Assembly (NCBI GenBank): GCA_002364555.1
Contig: DEYM01000168.1
Span: forward strand, 1 to 14,705
Reading direction: 5' to 3'
Length of the DNA: 14,705 nt
From: Phycisphaerales bacterium UBA3158
GTDB lineage: Bacteria; Planctomycetota; Phycisphaerae; Phycisphaerales; SM1A02
The notes beneath the pieces were generated by a model. That model was not told the origin of the DNA and did no database searches. It saw nothing but the letters and a program-made list of their open reading frames with translations. The position numbers were made by a program, and so were the translations under genes. Positions 12,803-14,705 of the stretch are shown piece by piece (positions within the stretch are counted from its first letter, which is position 1; each line of letters starts with the position of its first letter).

Positions 12803-14700
12803 GCGACACCATGGTAGACAGGCCATCAGAGAGGCCATTGCCTCGAGAGATGGCCCAGGTTCTCAAGGAGATATGGGGCTTCGAGTCGCTTCGGCCACTT
12901 CAGCAGGAAGCCATCGAGGCGAATCTGTCAGCGCGTGATTCGCTTCTCGTCATGCCGACCGGCGGGGGCAAGAGTCTGACGTATCAGCTTCCTTCGCTGT
13001 TGATCGATGGCTTGACGGTGGTGGCGAGTCCCTTGATCTCTCTGATGAAGGATCAGGTCGACGGGCTCACGGCCAATGGCGTATCGGCCGCGTCGATCCA
13101 CAGTGGTCAGGATGAGGCGACACGGAACCACAATCGTCATCAGGTCCAGTCGGGCCAGACGAAGTTGCTCTATGTTTCACCGGAGCTGCTCGTCGGCGGA
13201 TCGCTGAATGGGCTGCTGCGAAGCGTGGGTGTTCGTGCGTTCGCGATAGACGAGGCGCATTGCATCAGTCATTGGGGGCATGATTTCCGGCCCGAGTATC
13301 GACGCCTCGCGGATCTGCGGCACATCTTCAAGGACTCCTCCTTCCATGCCTGCACGGCCACCGCCACGCCCGAGGTTCGTCAGGACATCTGTGAGGCGCT
13401 GGGACTGTCCGATCCGGCTCTGTTGATCGGCAACTTCGACCGGCCGAATCTCACCTTGCGTATTCGAAGACGCGAGGGTGGTCGTGCCCAGATCGTCGAT
13501 CAGGTTCGTCACTATCGCGGTGAAGGCGTCATCGTCTACGCGTTGAGTCGAAAGGACACGGAGCAGATCGCGGCCCGATTGTGCAAGGACGGCATAGTCG
13601 CCACGCATTATCACGCCGGATTGTCGTCAGTCCAGCGTGAGCGTGTGCAGACGAAGTTCGCCCGCGAGGAGATCAATGTGGTCGTCGCCACGGTGGCCTT
13701 CGGGATGGGGATCGATCGCAGCAACATACGGGCGGTCATCCATGCCTCGATGCCACGATCCATCGAGCATTACCAGCAGGAGACCGGTCGAGCCGGTCGC
13801 GATGGTGAACCGGCCGAATGCGTTCTCTTCTATTCCTACGCGGACCTCGATCGCTGGCGTCGGCTGGCCGCTCATTCATTCTCCGAAGCCGTCGAGGAGG
13901 GCGGGGATGTGGACGCCCTGCAGGAGGACTTTCGTGCCAAGGATGAACTGCTCGAGGACATGAATCGTCTGGCTTCCGGAATGAGATGCCGGCACAAGTC
14001 GATCGTGGAGTATTTCGGAGGTCGGTGGGAACGCGATTCATGCGAGGCCTGCGATGTGTGTCTTGAAGAGATCGATCTGCTTCCCGAGAGCGATCAGCTG
14101 GCCAAGATGATTCTCTCCTGTGTCGCCCGCGTCAAGCAGAGCTTCGGTGTCGGTCATCTCTCGGAGGTGCTTTCCGGTAGCGAAGCGCAGGCCGTTCTGA
14201 AATGGCGTCATCACGAGTTGTCGACCTGGGGTCTGCTGAAGCACTTCCACAAGAAGGAAGTGGTCCATCTCATCCACCAGATGATCGACCATGGCTATCT
14301 TGATCGAAGCCGGGATGAGCGTCCGATCGTGCTCCTGAACGATGAATCCATGAGGATCCTGCGTGGCGAGGTTGAGATACAGCTCGTCCGGCCGCCCAAG
14401 CCCAGAGAGACCAGCCGTTCCGTGTCTCAGGCGGAACTGGAGGAGGGTGTCGACGCCGATCTTCTGTATCGCCTCAAGAAGAAGCGCAAGGAGGTGGCCA
14501 GGGAGCAGGAGGTGCCGGCCTATGTCGTCTTCTCGGACCGTACACTCAAGGCGATGGCGAAACATCTCCCCTCAAGCCTTCGAACCATGCGAATGATCCA
14601 TGGTATCGGTGATGCGAAGATCCAGACCCATGCGCCGGCCTTTCTCAAGGTCATCGACGACTACTGTGGTGACGGCGACCGCGACATCAAGCTCGATTGA
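12799..14700 (+). CDS. recQ: ATP-dependent DNA helicase RecQ
   Basis: The product has 633 residues and full RecQ architecture. Motif 0 is GFESLRPLQQEAI (27-39), Walker A is PTGGGKS (53-59), the DEAH box is IDEAHCISHWGHDFRPEY (150-167, including the aromatic loop), and motif VI is QQETGRAGRDG (326-336). The RQC region follows with zinc ligands C397, C415, C418 and C421 and a winged helix (about 430-525). The C-terminus is an HRDC domain (about 548-622). It unwinds DNA 3' to 5' in recombination and fork repair. The GTG at 12799 overlaps the upstream stop (GTGA); an ATG at 12811 is an alternative that would remove only four residues. Neither has a ribosome site, so translation may be coupled to the upstream gene. 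The loop residue H158 replaces the Gln seen in E. coli, within family variation. Confidence 0.96.
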   Translation: MSDTMVDRPSERPLPREMAQVLKEIWGFESLRPLQQEAIEANLSARDSLLVMPTGGGKSLTYQLPSLLIDGLTVVASPLISLMKDQVDGLTANGVSAASIHSGQDEATRNHNRHQVQSGQTKLLYVSPELLVGGSLNGLLRSVGVRAFAIDEAHCISHWGHDFRPEYRRLADLRHIFKDSSFHACTATATPEVRQDICEALGLSDPALLIGNFDRPNLTLRIRRREGGRAQIVDQVRHYRGEGVIVYALSRKDTEQIAARLCKDGIVATHYHAGLSSVQRERVQTKFAREEINVVVATVAFGMGIDRSNIRAVIHASMPRSIEHYQQETGRAGRDGEPAECVLFYSYADLDRWRRLAAHSFSEAVEEGGDVDALQEDFRAKDELLEDMNRLASGMRCRHKSIVEYFGGRWERDSCEACDVCLEEIDLLPESDQLAKMILSCVARVKQSFGVGHLSEVLSGSEAQAVLKWRHHELSTWGLLKHFHKKEVVHLIHQMIDHGYLDRSRDERPIVLLNDESMRILRGEVEIQLVRPPKPRETSRSVSQAELEEGVDADLLYRLKKKRKEVAREQEVPAYVVFSDRTLKAMAKHLPSSLRTMRMIHGIGDAKIQTHAPAFLKVIDDYCGDGDRDIKLD

Positions 14701-14705
14701 TGCTC

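Noticed and set aside
1..14705. CRISPR array, insertion sequence, transposase or integrase
   Set aside because: No regularly spaced repeats, no terminal inverted repeats with a transposase, and no recombinase gene were found.

Overview
The window looks like chromosomal DNA of a Gram-negative-type bacterium, moderately GC-rich. A planctomycete, perhaps of the Phycisphaerae, is my best guess. The reasons are the weak use of Shine-Dalgarno sites, a secreted protein with carbohydrate-binding-like repeats, a DtxR-type domain fused to metal permeases, and the CP-ATP-grasp / alpha-E / transglutaminase trio. This is inference; no rRNA or marker gene is present.

Left part (1-3300), mostly non-coding. 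A minus-strand gene for a secreted, jelly-roll-like protein starts at 879 and runs off the left edge. Next is a 134-bp segment (981-1114) holding a tRNA-Thr promoter region and the 5' half of a tRNA-Thr. It recurs at 1936-2069, where it leads into a full-length tRNA-Thr(UGU). The roughly 820 bp between the copies has no convincing gene. A small two-helix membrane protein with a strong terminator (minus strand) and a tRNA-Tyr(GUA) follow.

Middle (3294-9353). A Nudix hydrolase of the DUF4743 / thiamine-diphosphate repair type precedes a manganese-type metal-uptake locus: a divergent MntR repressor, then a solute-binding protein, ATPase and two permeases joined by 4-bp overlaps or a 3-bp gap. 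Both permeases carry a cytosolic C-terminal extension that looks like a DtxR/MntR winged helix plus metal-binding dimerisation domain. The mntR/mntA gap is almost nil. Both start codons lie inside a 37-bp region made of two tandem 16-bp near-palindromes, which overlaps a good sigma70-like promoter, so mntA mRNA is probably leaderless.

Right part (9414-14700). A tight operon encodes a circularly permuted ATP-grasp enzyme, an alpha-E protein and a transglutaminase-fold protein ending in eight glutamines. This set is predicted to make or process a peptide whose identity is unknown. A complete RecQ helicase follows with a 4-bp GTGA overlap. Everything from 4862 to 14700 is on the plus strand.

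The most unusual items are the double permease-DtxR fusion beside a separate MntR, the operator that doubles as start region, the partial tRNA-Thr duplication, and the CAG-encoded polyglutamine tail.
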